From contig NW_024468529.1 of assembly GCF_001632365.1 (NCBI RefSeq), positions 1 to 46,416 of the forward strand: a stretch of 46,416 bases of DNA. Direction: 5' to 3'. The notes below the pieces were generated by a model. The model was not told the DNA's origin. It saw only the letters and a program-made list of their open reading frames with translations, and ran no database searches. Shown one piece after another: positions 10,435-21,923 of this stretch (its first letter is position 1; the number at the start of each line of letters is the position of its first letter). A program made the position numbers and the translations under genes. The DNA comes from Laetiporus sulphureus 93-53 (taxonomy: Eukaryota > Basidiomycota > Agaricomycetes > Polyporales > Laetiporaceae).

Positions 10435-13400
10435 TCACTCTGAACGTCTGCCAATGAATTTCCGGGTTCGCGCCCTCCTGACGCTGTTGAAGTCGCGGGC
10501 CATCTCCACTGTCTGCGGGCATTCGCTATAAATCTTACGGAGTATGGCAGCGGCCTTTAGTCTTCTCTGTCCGATCGTTTGCGGATCGGGCGTAGGTTCC
10601 GGCGAAGCCGTGGCTGGGCGCACTGGCTGTATCAGTCTACCTGATTCCAAGTGATCAAGGACTTCGTGGAGAAGGTTCAGAACGACAGCATGAGGCCGCC
10701 ACACATTCCACAGGGGCGAGAACTTGTAGAGAATCTGCAACGCATGGGCAAAGTCCTCCTGGAACTCCTCTTCCATACTACGGCTTGATTTCAATGTAGC
10801 AGTTCCCACCGCTGTCTCTCGGCGATCGGTGGAATGCATAGGGGCATGAGGTGACACGTCAGGCAGGTCGTCCGGCTGGGGGAGACGCTCCGCACGAAGC
10901 GGTGATTTCGGCTCGAACTCACGCTTCATAGACAGTGACTCCCGGAATCGGCGCTGATAGGGCAGAATCACGCTTTCAACGATATCAAACGCGCGCTCTG
11001 GCTCGCCTGCACGGACGAGCGCGACGATGAGGTGATTGTAATTGTGCGAGTCGAACGCGAGCTTCTCCTCGTGCAGCCTGCGCCACGCCTCCGCCACCTC
11101 CGCGTGGTAGCCTCCCGCGGACATGGCGTCCGTGTAGATCGAGAGCGGGATACACATCGCCATACCGTGCCCGCGCAGATCGGGCAGCGCCCCGCCTTTC
11201 GCGCTGACCGGCGCAAAGAGCGAGTCCACCTCCGAGTGCCGCAGACCGAGCTCGACAATCTGCGGCCAGATCTCGCGTGCGGCGTCGGCGTTGCCTTTGC
11301 GCCGGTGCGCATCGAGCATCGCGGTGAGCGCACCGATGGTCGGCTCTCCACCCGCCTCGAGCATCTGCGAGATGAGCCGCTCGACGTCTTCGGGATGCTC
11401 TCGCCGCGCGTAGGCACTGAGCAGCGGCGCGAATACTGTCTCAATCGCACGAGCCCGATTTCCGCTGGTCTTCGCCCACTCGTGGGTCTTCTCTGCCGAC
11501 ATGAGCGACTGCACGAACTCTTCCGCAACCTGCAGTCCGGCCCCGCTCTGCTCCTTCCCGTACGCCTTGACGATCGCCGCGTACGTGATCGCGCTTGGCT
11601 GGATGCCCTGCTTGCGCATCTCGTCGAATAACTTCCTAGCCTTCCCCCGGTCGCCCTTTCTTAGATAGCCGGCCATGATGATCGTGAGAACGTAGACGTT
11701 GATGTGCATATGCGACTGCCAGTCCTCCGAGAGCGCTTCCATCTCCTTGTACAAGTCAAACGCAATCTCCATCAGACCCGAATCGCACGCAGACAGAATG
11801 AGCAGCGCGAAAGTGTGCGCATCAGGCCGGACCCGAGCCTCGTCCAGCCTCCGGAAGAGATTCGCCACCACACGGAAGGGCGCGCCAATAAGCACGTATG
11901 CCTTGAGCAGCGTGTTGTAAACCTCCACCGAGAGGCGCAGACCGCGGTGTGCAGAGCTCTTGAGGTAATCAAACGCACGAATGACACCCTCCCACTGACC
12001 GGCCTCGACGTACGCGTTCATCATAGCCGTGACCAACTGACGGTCAGGAACAACCCCTTCGCTGACCGCCCGCTTGTAGATCTCTTCAGCAGCGATGACG
12101 TCCCGTCGCTTTGCAAGCAGGGCGATGATCGTCGAATAGTGCTCCCGGCTGGGTGACATCCCAGCTGCGCGCATCTGGTCAAGCAGGTTCGCAACATAGC
12201 TGGTCTCGCCTTTCTCCGCAAAGCTTTTGAGGATGATGCTGTAGACATAGCTATCCGGGTAGATACCGTCCTTGGTCATGACTTCGAGCCAGTGGTTCAT
12301 GCTCTCCAGGCTCCCCTCTCGCGCGAAGGCATGAATGACAGCAGTGTAGTGATAAATATTCGGCCGCAGTGCGTCCGGTCGCCTGGATATGGCTGGAGGA
12401 AAGAAGTGCTCAAAGAGCTGCACCGCGAGTTTGGCGTTCCCATTGACCGCATGAGCATGGAGCATCATGGCAATGTGTGTGATATTAACTGCGCTCCTTT
12501 GGGAGAGACGATTAAAGTACTCCTCGCTTCGTGGAATGTCGCCTTGATGTGAGAATAGATATAAGCCGACCGTTTGGAACGTAACAAACATTTGTCCTGA
12601 CCCCATAAACTGAGTCAATGACATAAACAGGCTGTTAGCGAGCTCGAAAGCATCTGCCTTGACCAAAGCCTTGACCACTTCCAACTGCAGCTCGACCGTA
12701 AAGGACAAAGACTGGTTGCGCATGATCTCCAGGACATCCAGAGCTTCCTTACCCATCTTGCATTCGCACAGAGCATGCACGAGAAACTCGCCCGCCACCT
12801 GTCGCCTATCCTGTGACCACTGTTCATGAACGTCCTGTAAAAAGCCGACGGGGCTCTGAATGCAAGCAACCGACTGAAACGCGTGCATCCTGAACGCTTT
12901 GATTTGGGGGTGGCCCTTGTTCTGCCAGCGGAGAGTTGACCGGTGCAAATAGGTCCCGACAGCTTCCCACTTCTCCACGAGGTACTCCAGCACAGCCACA
13001 GGATCTCGATGCTGCCGCAGCGAGCAAATGAGCACATCGTGCATCTGCAGAACCTGGATTCGCCCCTCCGGCTGGAACGGCATCTCTTGCACATCGTGAG
13101 CAGCAGCAACAGCGTCATCGATCTTCCCTACCATGGCCAGACCACAGACACCCAAGATGCGCCACAGCAAAAAGTCCTTGTCATGAGAGACGGTCTTGAT
13201 CCTATCCGAGACATTCTGCAGCAGGCTAAGCAACCGTGTTCCCCAGAGAATAAACGACTCGATCTGGATCCAGTCAAAGTGTCCGTCCTCCACGATTGCT
13301 GCGACCCGGGCGCCGTAGCTTAGCAGCTGATTCGCAGTCATAGACGCGCACCCATCAGCCTGTTGCAAAGACTCGTACGCACGCCATACTTTCTCTGGAT

Positions 13401-13967
13401 CAGACGCCCGAGCTCCAGAGGTGTAGTCCATGATCATGCTTCGCCACTGGTCGAGGTGCTGCGTCCCGGGCTCAGAGGCCGACGAGTCAGGTGGCTCTTG
13501 GAGGCTGGACACGTATCGTATCTGGGATAGGTCGACGCGTCTGGCGAGGTTGTGCAGAGAAGGGAGGGTACTTCGTGTGGGTGCGTGCATGATTTTGCGG
13601 CAGGAGAGACGGCGAACCCTGGGTCGGCTCATCACCGTGCCATGTAGTGCGACAATGTACTTGATGTCTGGACGGTAATGAGGATGAGCCACGACGGAAA
13701 GCGTGAAGCCCACGGACGCCACTCACCGGTGCACGACTCGAGACGCACGGGTATGTCGTCACAGAGACAGTCATCGAGCGGCATGGCACGCTCCTTTCCC
13801 TTCACCCGGCGCGGACGCGGCGTGAAAAAGTCGCTCGGAAACGCAGAAGCGGCTGCTCCGGCCGTCATTCTCAAAGCAAGCTGGGAGGTCGTCGAGTGTG
13901 GTAGTGCCGTGAACGGACGTCCGGACAGGAGAGTGTTGAACACGGTCGCGGCCAGCGGCTCCAGCAT
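10435..13967 (-). CDS. Pentatricopeptide repeat protein, probably mitochondrial
   Basis: Two exons (13967-13727 and 13667-10435, intron 59 nt, phase 1) give 1157 residues. The N-terminus (MLEPLAATVFNTLL, rich in Ser/Ala/Arg, with few acids) looks like a mitochondrial presequence. Tandem 35-residue helical hairpins occupy the middle, for example NIYHYTAVIHAFAREG, DSYVYSIILKSFAEKG, VYNTLLKAYVLIGAP and NVYVLTIIMAGYLRKG. More degenerate ones lie nearer both ends. PPR proteins bind organellar RNA and act in its processing, stability or translation. The target cannot be read from sequence. The splice was chosen because the downstream open frame has no ATG until 13632, and the joined frame restores a presequence. 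It converges on the velvet gene with a 132-bp gap and diverges from the GNAT gene. Confidence 0.88.
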
Positions 13968-14266
13968 CACAATGCCCACCCCGACGAGAATTTTGCGGCG
14001 GCCTGGTGGCGAGAGATGAGCACGACGACGAGCACGCACGCGAAACCGCGCGGACGCACCTGACGGAACAGGACCTGGCGAGCGTTAGGCAGACTGGCTG
14101 CGACATGCGTAGCCTGCAGAAAATCGCGCAGCGGCAAGAGCAGTTCGGCAGTGCCCGAGGCGCGCACGCGTGCGTGTTTGTGTGACCATGACGGTCCTGG
14201 CTCGGAGATCATCACGTCCTCGACGCGCTCTTTCCCATCCTCGAGGCCACTAACGCTAGCACAAAC
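13968..14266. promoter_or_regulatory. Shared divergent promoter, PPR / GNAT
   Basis: Only 299 bp separate the two start codons, so both promoters must lie here. The sequence is CG-rich and I see no TATA box. Confidence 0.5.
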
Positions 14267-14988
14267 ATGGCATTGCCCATCCCCCCGCACGACCTCCTCG
14301 TCGTCCCCGTCGCCCATCCCGAGCGCACCGCGCTCCGCCAACAGTGCTACGACGTCCGCATTGCCGTCTTTCACTGCGAGCAGGGCTTCCCGCTCGACAC
14401 CGAGATCGATGAGTCCGTGTCATTCATCTTAGCAGGCCGCCCCGCATGAGTGCCCGTCCGACGTTTGTTCTCCCGACCGCCGCAGCCTCGACGACGCGGC
14501 GACGCACATCCTCTTGCGGCTCGTGCCCTCGCACGAACCAGTCGGTACCATCCGCTGCACGAAGCACGACGGGTACTACAAGCTCAGCCGCCTCGCCGTC
14601 CTCAAAGACTACCGCCAATTCCGCTTCGGCCGGGCTCTGGTTCTCGCCCTGCACGACTACGCAAAGAAGGACGCGAAGCACACCCCCGGCGACCTTCCAT
14701 TCGTCACGATCAAGGCCCACTCCCAGATCCCTGTCAAGGGCTTCTACGCGAGGTGTGCGACTAGTGCTATCGATTAAATATATTGCATGTGCTCATCTCG
14801 CCAATTTGTCACCGCTGCGGAAGATTTGGATACGAGTCCCAGGTAAGTCTATCTGCCTTCCTTCTGTGTGCGCACTTCTTCTTCGGCGGCCGAATTCACC
14901 CGGCTCTCAGGGTGATGAGTTCGATGAGGACGGAGCTCCGCATCAGTTGATGGTCGCTCGCTTGCCGATATCCGATGCAGACAGTTAG
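14267..14988 (+). CDS. GNAT-family N-acetyltransferase
   Basis: Four exons (14267-14412, 14486-14752, 14824-14842, 14911-14988) give 169 residues. The order is typical of the fold: N-terminal strands (DVRIAVFHCEQGFPLD), LLRLVPSHEPVGTIR, then YYKLSRLAVLKDYR leading into the acetyl-CoA loop RFGRALV, then IPVKGFYARFGYESQGDEFDEDGAPH. It resembles the small acyl-CoA N-acyltransferases common in fungi, related to yeast hypothetical GNATs. The acceptor substrate is unknown. The first intron uses a weak donor, GTCCGT, chosen because it alone gives DTEIDDLDDAATH in frame. The third exon is 19 nt. The gene diverges from the PPR gene and converges on the HMG gene. Confidence 0.85.
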
Positions 14989-15352
14989 GGGGAAACACTC
15001 GTGCATTGGTCGTAAAGGTCGTAAGCGTATGTACATGGGAGCGGAGTGAAGAGCTAGCAATACAGCATATAGGAGAGGGGAGTGGTATACAGCGATACAA
15101 CACTTGTGCGAAGTCCGTGTGGGTGTAACGTCATAAATGGTGCAACTAAAGGCATATGAGGTCGAAACGTGCATGCTCTAAGGACGTACTCCCGCTCCGC
15201 TGCAACTCTGCAAGAAGGTATATTGGAGGGTCACTCACAAATGTGGACCCTCCTCCCAAATACAAGCATGAACTGGAGATGTGAGAAGAAAATCATCATG
15301 GAAAGTCTGTTACAAGAATCAAGCAGCGATGCCAAACCGGCATTCATGCCGC
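14989..15352. other. Convergent intergenic region, GNAT / HMG
   Basis: This 364-bp stretch holds the 3' flanks of both genes. I see no coding sense or repeats. Confidence 0.5.
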
Positions 15353-17317
15353 TTACAAGCGATGAGGCACATCGGATGCGTCGTCGGTGGTGAAACCGTC
15401 GCTCTCGCTTTCGGTTCCAGGGCTCGGTGGCTCCTGCTTGCGCGGACGCAAAACGCTCCTCGGGAAGGGCATCGACTCGATCGACGTGCTAGGCAGAATG
15501 CTAAAGTTGATGCTCGTGCCATAGCCGGTCGTGCCTTCCTCGTACATCTTTCTCGCCGCTTCGTACTCGAGCTTCTCCTGCTCGGCTTGCGCAAGGAACG
15601 GCTACGTAATGGAAGACGAAGAATTCAGCTACCTGACTTGACCAACACAATAGATCGCGTACCTTGCGTTCCTCATCTGTCATCGAGCGCCACTTCCCAG
15701 CGGCCAGCACGCTTTGCTTCGTAGTTTCCGTCTCATCACCAAAGACCTCCTTTACCAGATCGGGATCCGACCGAATCCGCTGCAAGAACATGAAATACGC
15801 GCTCAGCGGCTTCTTCGGCGCGTTTGGGTCCTTGATGTTTCCCCGGCGGCTCTTGCCCGCGCGACGCTGTGCCGTTCGGAACGCGTTCTCGCGCTTGATG
15901 TCCTCTGGGGTCAGCGTGCGCATGTATGCCGCCAGCTCGCGCTCACGCTGCTCTTTCGCGAGCTGAGAACGACGCTTGTAAGGCTACAGCACAGCATGTG
16001 TCAGTAAGCGGGCCGAGGCACACCGGACGCGTCGAAACGGAACGTACCTGCTTCTGCGCGTCCGTGAGCTTCGCATACTCTTGGCCAGCTTCCTTCGCCG
16101 CCTGTGCAACATTAAGCTTCTTGTCGCTCGACGCCTGGTGGTGCGCAATCCAATCGGTGAAATAGAGCTGCCAGGCAGACGGTGCAAGCTTAGGCGGGCG
16201 AAGGGTCGACCGCTGCGGGCCTACGAGGATGAGTCATATGCGTATCAGTAACGCATGGTCGATGACAGCGAAGGCCGAGCGATGGGTACTCACGCTCACG
16301 GCTTTCCGCCCGCTTTTCCACGGGTCGCGCCTCCTCCTCTGAGCCTGCACGCTTCTTCTTTCGGATAGTTGCGTCGTCGTGCTCGCTTATCGACTCACGG
16401 CGGTTGCTGTACGGCCTCGAGAACGACTGCGCACGCATACGCGACACCGAGGGTGCACTTGAGGACTGGAAGATCTGGGTCACTGTCGGGAGCCCGCGGC
16501 GCGTAGCAACGCGTTGCCGCTGTGTTGCGTAATCGTCCTCGGACGGGGGTGGGAAGGAAACCGGCGGGGCGGCGACCGTGACCTCCTGGGGCTGCGGGCT
16601 GGGCGAGTCCCACAGCTGCGTCGCCCAGGCAGGGGTGTATGGCGTGTTGGCTGGGGACAATGCGCTGGTGCTGTCGCCGCGCAACGCGTCAGTCATGATC
16701 GCATCCTCGTCAGGGGTGTACGAGCGTGGGAGTGGCTGCAGTGCGGCGAAGGCGGTGAGAGGCGAGAACGCAGCCACGTCTGGGAACACAGAGCTGTCGT
16801 TGTATGCGCCAAAGGACTGCGGCTGGTGCTGCTGCGGTGGTGGGGTGGCGAGCGCCTGGTGAGCGGGGATCGGGATGGGCACCGACGCGCCTACGAAGGT
16901 GGACGCATCAGGATCGGTGAGCCAGTGGGAATAGAACGTAGTGTCATTAAAGTCCGGGGTGGCGGGCGTCATGTCCTGCTGACCAGCGAGCGCCTCGGGA
17001 GCAAATGAGCGATCGGCGGGAGACAGATAGGTCCCGCCGAGATCAAGCTGGCTCGACGTCGAGTCAGGCGATGCAGGAAAAGGCACATGCGACATGCGGA
17101 AGTCGGGGTGAGAATCCCAGATGAAGGGCGACTTGGACTCGAAGGGCTGCATGTCGTCAAAGTCGAAGATCATGTTGTCGGACTCAAGGCGGAGGGGGTC
17201 GTCGAAAGAGAAGATCGGAGAGCGGTCGCGAAGAGTCATGTCTGGTGGGGCGACGGCAACAGCGACGGCGTCGGGGTGATGGTGGCGGTCGCGACGGCGG
17301 AAAGAGAAGGGGGACAT
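15353..17317 (-). CDS. Two-HMG-box DNA-binding protein, possibly Exp1-like
   Basis: Four exons (17317-16294, 16220-16048, 15983-15663, 15601-15353) give 588 residues with consistent phases. Residues 1-340 are Ser/Pro/Asp-rich and low-complexity, like a transcriptional activation region, and end in a basic patch (RKKKRAGSEEEARP). A first, divergent HMG-like box lies at about 350-420 (LAPSAWQLYFTDW, AKEAGQEYAKLT). The second is canonical at about 452-530 (DPNAPKKPLSAYFMFLQ, AGKWRSMTDEERKPF). HMG boxes bind and bend DNA in the nucleus. The two-box layout recalls Coprinopsis Exp1, needed for cap expansion, but the match is only architectural here. A TATA-like box lies about 55 bp upstream. The 15501-15923 frame alone would miss the ends. 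Confidence 0.85.
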
Positions 17318-17370
17318 TGGGCGGAAGAGAGGGAGAGGGAGAGGACGGAGAGAGAGTAGAGTGACGGCTC

Positions 17371-17379
17371 CTTATATGG
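17371..17379 (-). promoter_or_regulatory. TATA-like box of the HMG gene
   Basis: The minus strand reads CCATATAAG about 55 nt upstream of the ATG at 17317. A purine/pyrimidine-asymmetric stretch (17320-17360) lies between them, as is common in fungal 5' leaders. Confidence 0.45.
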
Positions 17380-18065
17380 GAGCGCGCAGATATGATGGAG
17401 GGGATGGGAGCAATGGAAAGGCGGAGGCAGCGGGAGGGGATATGTGCGGAGGCATTTAAATGGTCGGAGGAGAGCTCGGCATGGAATTGGAAGCGGCGTT
17501 GGAAAGGGCGACGCTTGCGATTGTCGAGTGATTGCGGGTGCCCAACTGACTCGGATCGAATCAGCGGCAAGGGCGTTCTGTAATCTGTATCTCGGACGTC
17601 GGTGACGCTTGCCTGTTTCGGCGTGTCTGCCGTCCAATTTTAGTTGACAGCCGATAGAACGACGGGATCGCAGACGCCCCCGAGCCTCCTCGTGACCGCC
17701 GCCGCGCGAGCGAGACCATATCCTGCACGGACCCTGCCCCAGAGCGCGTCCGAGCAGGCGTCCGTCGTCGGCGCAGGCGCTGAGCTAGTCTGCAGACGCG
17801 CTGCGAGAGCTTGCTTGAACGGGCCGAGGCCCGCCCGGCATGCCCGGGGCACTATCCATATCAGGGAGGTGCGCCCCCGGGTGGCGGACGAGCGGCGCCA
17901 TTGTCACCAGCCAATGGGGAGGCCGGCGGACGCAGGGGGAGGACCTCCGGTCGCCCTGGGACAATGGTGGGTCCCAAGGCCACTCTCTGATCATCTTTCA
18001 CTGCCAAATGGAAGCCTATTATCGTGTGATCTCATTCTCGCAGAAGCGTACAAGGACAACTACCA
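17380..18065. other. GC-rich intergenic region
   Basis: It lies between the HMG gene's promoter and the 3' end of NDUFA13, which is on the same strand. Open frames such as 17644-18114 (+) lack recognisable motifs and run across the NDUFA13 end, so I treat the stretch as non-coding. Confidence 0.45.
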
Positions 18066-18741
18066 TCAGAGAACCACAACCCACTCCGCAGACCGGTACC
18101 TTGGGTTGTTGTAGACACTTTTGCCCGCCTGTCACCCATCCGTCCGAACAGGGGTCCATGCGCGCACACGTCAGGAAGAAACACGATAACAATCAGCAAA
18201 CGAGCAGAACACGTCCCCGCCGAAGCAATGAGCGCCTCACCTCCCACCCCGGCACGTCCTTCATGATTTCCTTCTCCCTCTCCAACGCCGCCTGCTGGCG
18301 ACGATACGCGTCACGGTCACCCTCGGCAAGTAGCAGCGGCACCAGGTGGATGCGTGACCAAATCTTTTCCCTCTGCAACTCCCTGCGAGGAACAATACAT
18401 CCATATCAGCATCGAACCATTCTCTGCTCTCTGTCTATGACGCCAAATCCGGCCGTGAACAGCGATAAGACGCCGGTCTCGTGCGGTCGGATCCAAACGC
18501 AGCCACGTTCTGCGTCGAGCGGGCGCAGAACAGCACACGTTTGACGTCCGCCTGACCATGCCGCACCGGAAGGCTCGTCTGGTTTTTCCACGCACCTTCT
18601 CTCGAGATTGCCCTTTCCGACGCGGTAGAAGCCGTACGCGCATACAGCCGTCACGCCGCCGAGGATGACCAGTCCACTGGGCCCGCGCAGCGGGAGATTG
18701 CGCTTGTACTTGATCGCCTCGAATCCCCCGGGCGGGGGCAT
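18066..18741 (-). CDS. NDUFA13: Mitochondrial complex I subunit NDUFA13 (GRIM-19 / B16.6)
   Basis: Three exons (18741-18596, 18382-18241, 18128-18066) give 116 residues. It starts MPPPGGFEAIKYKRNLP, continues with one membrane helix (GLVILGGVTAVCAYGFY), then GKGNLERRELQREK and a charged helix (EREKEIMKDVPGWE), and ends KSVYNNPRYRS. This is the signature of the single-helix supernumerary subunit in the complex I membrane arm, inner mitochondrial membrane. The first intron (213 nt) is about three times longer than others here. It could hide a regulatory element, but the joined protein shows no missing residues. It diverges from the INO80F gene and sits about 5.2 kb from a second complex I gene, NDUFS8. 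Confidence 0.93.
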
Positions 18742-19526
18742 ATCTCTATGTGCGTAGCACGCGATGCGTCAGCGGCGCAGCGCGCACGCATCATTGCAAA
18801 GATGGACGTACTGTCTGTATGGTACGGACACTGCCAACGACATGCCGTTCGAGCTTCCATTCTGCGCAAAACATGGAATGCACTCACTGGCGAGAATCCT
18901 GATAGGTGTGCAGGTATGCTAGCGCGATGATGCTGCGGAAATGTATGAATTGTCTGCGGCGGAGTGCTGGCCGTCAGCGAGTGTGTGGATGGAGGGATGC
19001 ATTGACGTTCGCCGCGACGCGTGCTTGCCCGGGGGCGTGACGGGAGCCACGTGGGCCGGCCACAGCTGCCTTTTGCGGCAATTCCACCCGGAGAGCGCCC
19101 GAGGAGATTGCGGCGAGAGCGGGGGAGAGGAGGTGATGGATACGTTAGACAATTCCCCTCCTGCATTCTGGCTCGCTTAACTGCATGCCGTTATGCGAAT
19201 ATCGCACGAGAATATCAGAATGTGGCCCGCGACCAATTGCCATTGCACCGCGGCGTCAGCAGACGCTGCAGCCGGGGCATTCCCATCGCTCTGCTCGCCC
19301 TGGCTGCGATGTGAAATCGGAATAAATGGACACGACCGCCTTTGCCTATCGCGCCGCCAACGATGGGTGCGCGTGGGAAAGCCACCGGCTGGGAGCACGC
19401 GGGATCTGCCGAGAAGGCGAAGGCAGCGCGCGATGCGTGATTCAACGCCCGGACAAACATGACAGCCAATTGAGCTCCAATTTCGCCCTCGCCGCTGAGC
19501 TGCCCTCCTTCTCCGCCACCATCACC
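18742..19526. promoter_or_regulatory. Divergent intergenic region, NDUFA13 / INO80F
   Basis: This 785-bp stretch lies between two start codons. Small open frames without family motifs occur on both strands. It must include both promoters. Confidence 0.45.
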
Positions 19527-21414
19527 ATGTCCCGCCAGCCGTCCCCCGGTCCTTCTCACCACCTCGCTCCCATGCAGCCCATGTATCATCCGCCCGGTGT
19601 CGCCATGAACACCCAGTTCATTGCGAAGCAGCGTAACAAGGCAATCGTCTCCGGTATCACCGCTGGCGTGGAGGACACAAAGTATCAGAACAAGTACCGT
19701 GAGCTCAAGAAGAAGGTCAAGGAGATCGAGGCGGTGAGTCCTGCATCTCTGTGCCAGCCACGACTGTGCACCTGACAACAGCTCGCTTCATCAACTGCCG
19801 CCATAGGACAATGACAGGCTGTATTTCAAGCTCCTTCTGGCCAAGAAAAATATCCGTCGCATGAACCTTGAACGAGCGTGAGTGCCATTGTCAGCGTTAT
19901 TGGACTTCCCGTAACAGGTACACGTCAATCTCAGCATTCTCTATGAACGGCTCGCCGCCGTGCCACCCACCCCCGGCAGGCATGTGCAAGAACTCCCTCC
20001 CGAGCAGGACCCCATCTTCCATCAACACCCGCCCGCACCTCCCGAGCACGCTCGCGTGATCGACGTCAGCGACCCTGCGCTCGTCGAATACATGCGCACC
20101 CGGCCGGATGCGCGGCTCGTGCTCGGACCAGACGGACGCGTCGTCGCAGTCGAAGACGTGCCACCTGCTGCAGTCCCCAACGGTACACCTGCAGTGCCCT
20201 CACAACCGCCTCCGCACGGGCTGCCACTCGTGTACGGTTTTCGCCACGATTCAGGACCGGGCTACGACCCGAATCACCAGCTGCCACCCCTGCCCCCGAT
20301 GATCCCTCTCATCCATCCCACGGCGGAAGCACCCCCGGACCTGCCCTCTCTCAACGAGCACCACGGCGCACCCTACCAGCCGGCGTACGCCCACCCGCAC
20401 CCGCACCCGGACTCTTCCCACCATCCGCGCTCAAGCTCGGCTCGCCCAGATCTAGATCCCATGTCAGGCAGGGATGCGAGGATGGACACCCTCCCACCGG
20501 CGGCGCACGGCCATAGCCACAGCGGAAGCCCGAGCGCGCCACCCGAATCGCAAGGCGACCGGGGTCGGCGCCACGACGTGCAGGAGCTCGCCCACCCGCG
20601 CCCACACTCCCACACGCACGCGCCCCAGCCCACGCCCGCTCAGACCTCCGCGCAGAGCTTGCCCACATCTGAGCCGTCGCACTCGCCCGCGAGCACGCGC
20701 GGCTCGGACCGCAGCGCGGGGCGCATACACAATCATCAGCGCGTCGGGCCCGGCGCGAACATCAACCGCGAGATGACGGAGCGCGACTGGGAGCTGCGCC
20801 GCGAGCTCGAGTACCAGCGCGAGTTGGAGCGCGAGAGGGAGAGGGAGCGGGAGCGCGAGCTGGAGTACCGCTTGCGGCTGGAGCGTGAGGAGCAGGAGGC
20901 GCTCACGGCGGAGTGGATGCGCCAGCAGCACGCGCAGACGGCCGCAACGAATGCCAACTCAAGCCAGAATCCGTCGCGCAGTGTCTCTCCCTCAGGCTCG
21001 CCGATACAAAACCACGGAAGCCAAGGGAGTAGGGCGCCCTCGCGCCCGACGTCCGGCGAGGCCACGGCGTACCGTGACGACGGCGAGCGGGGACGGAGTA
21101 AGGCCCCGCGCGTGTCCAACCTGATCGGCGTCGACCGCGAGCTCGGGTACGAAGAGCACAATGGGGCTGCACGCGGCAGTGCCGCGGAGATACCCGCTGC
21201 CACTGTGGATGCGAGGAAGCGACTCCGAGGAGACGTGGAGATGGGTGACGAGTGCGCCGGAGAAGGGCGCTCGCCCGCCGAGGGCAGCCGTGCGTCCTCC
21301 AGACAGGGCAACCGTGCGCCGGAGGGGAGGGCTGTCAAAAGAAGACACATGGACGATGGCGGCGGGGAGCTCGGCGCGGGCGAGCAGAGAGACGAGCCTA
21401 TGGATCAGGACTAG
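19527..21414 (+). CDS. INO80 complex subunit F domain protein
   Basis: Three exons (19527-19733, 19807-19877, 19935-21414) give 585 residues. The conserved part is a short coiled coil at about residues 50-105: KYQNKYRELKKKVKEIEA, DNDRLYFKLLLAKKN, then LERAILYERL. This is the INO80F/TFPT-type module found in a subunit of the INO80 chromatin remodeller. The rest is low-complexity: Pro/His-rich (about 105-270), then a Glu/Arg run (REREREREREL at about 395-425) that could form a single charged helix, then Ser/Arg/Gly-rich sequence with a basic KRR near the end. Nuclear function in chromatin remodelling is inferred from the domain only. A polyadenylation-like AATAAA lies at 21704-21709, 290 bp past the stop. 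Confidence 0.8.
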
Positions 21415-21923
21415 AGTCGCACTGGTTCGTGCTGTGCCATCCGAATACCGTGAAAAGTCTGTTCAATGTGCGTATGCCTCTAGACGTGTCTTCCATTGCG
21501 AGCGAGTGCTATTGTCTTGGCGAAACCATACACAGTTCTGTACTGCCCCACCGAATCTTGATACACAGACTGCAGCAGCTGTGTGGATCCGCAGGAGCAT
21601 GTGTAATACCACTGCGGGTTGGTCGCTGTCCTTGTAACTTTGTTATTTACGGAATCTATCACAGATCCACTCTCCATTCCCCGGAATCTGCAATCTTGAT
21701 TTCAATAAACGGTGACGGGTGTCGCGGGATTGGAGTATATGAACGAGCATGTGCATGTAAAATATGGGGTATGCGATTAATCATGTACATCAGGGACACA
21801 CGTCTGCGCGCTCCCGACGAAGACATATGAGTCAGGTAGGCGTATCCGCAGCAGACACTGATGATTCGAAGCCAACAAACGGTGTACGTGTAACGTTAGC
21901 CGTCCAGGGGCTATGTGCACTTC
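21415..21923. other. Convergent intergenic region
   Basis: These 509 bp hold the 3' flanks of the INO80F gene (+) and the unknown gene (-), with AATAAA at 21704-21709. No coding sense was seen. Confidence 0.5.

Noticed and set aside
20736..21350. Minus-strand 204-codon frame opposite the INO80F gene
   Set aside because: It mirrors low-complexity Arg/Glu/Ser-rich coding DNA and has no motif of its own.
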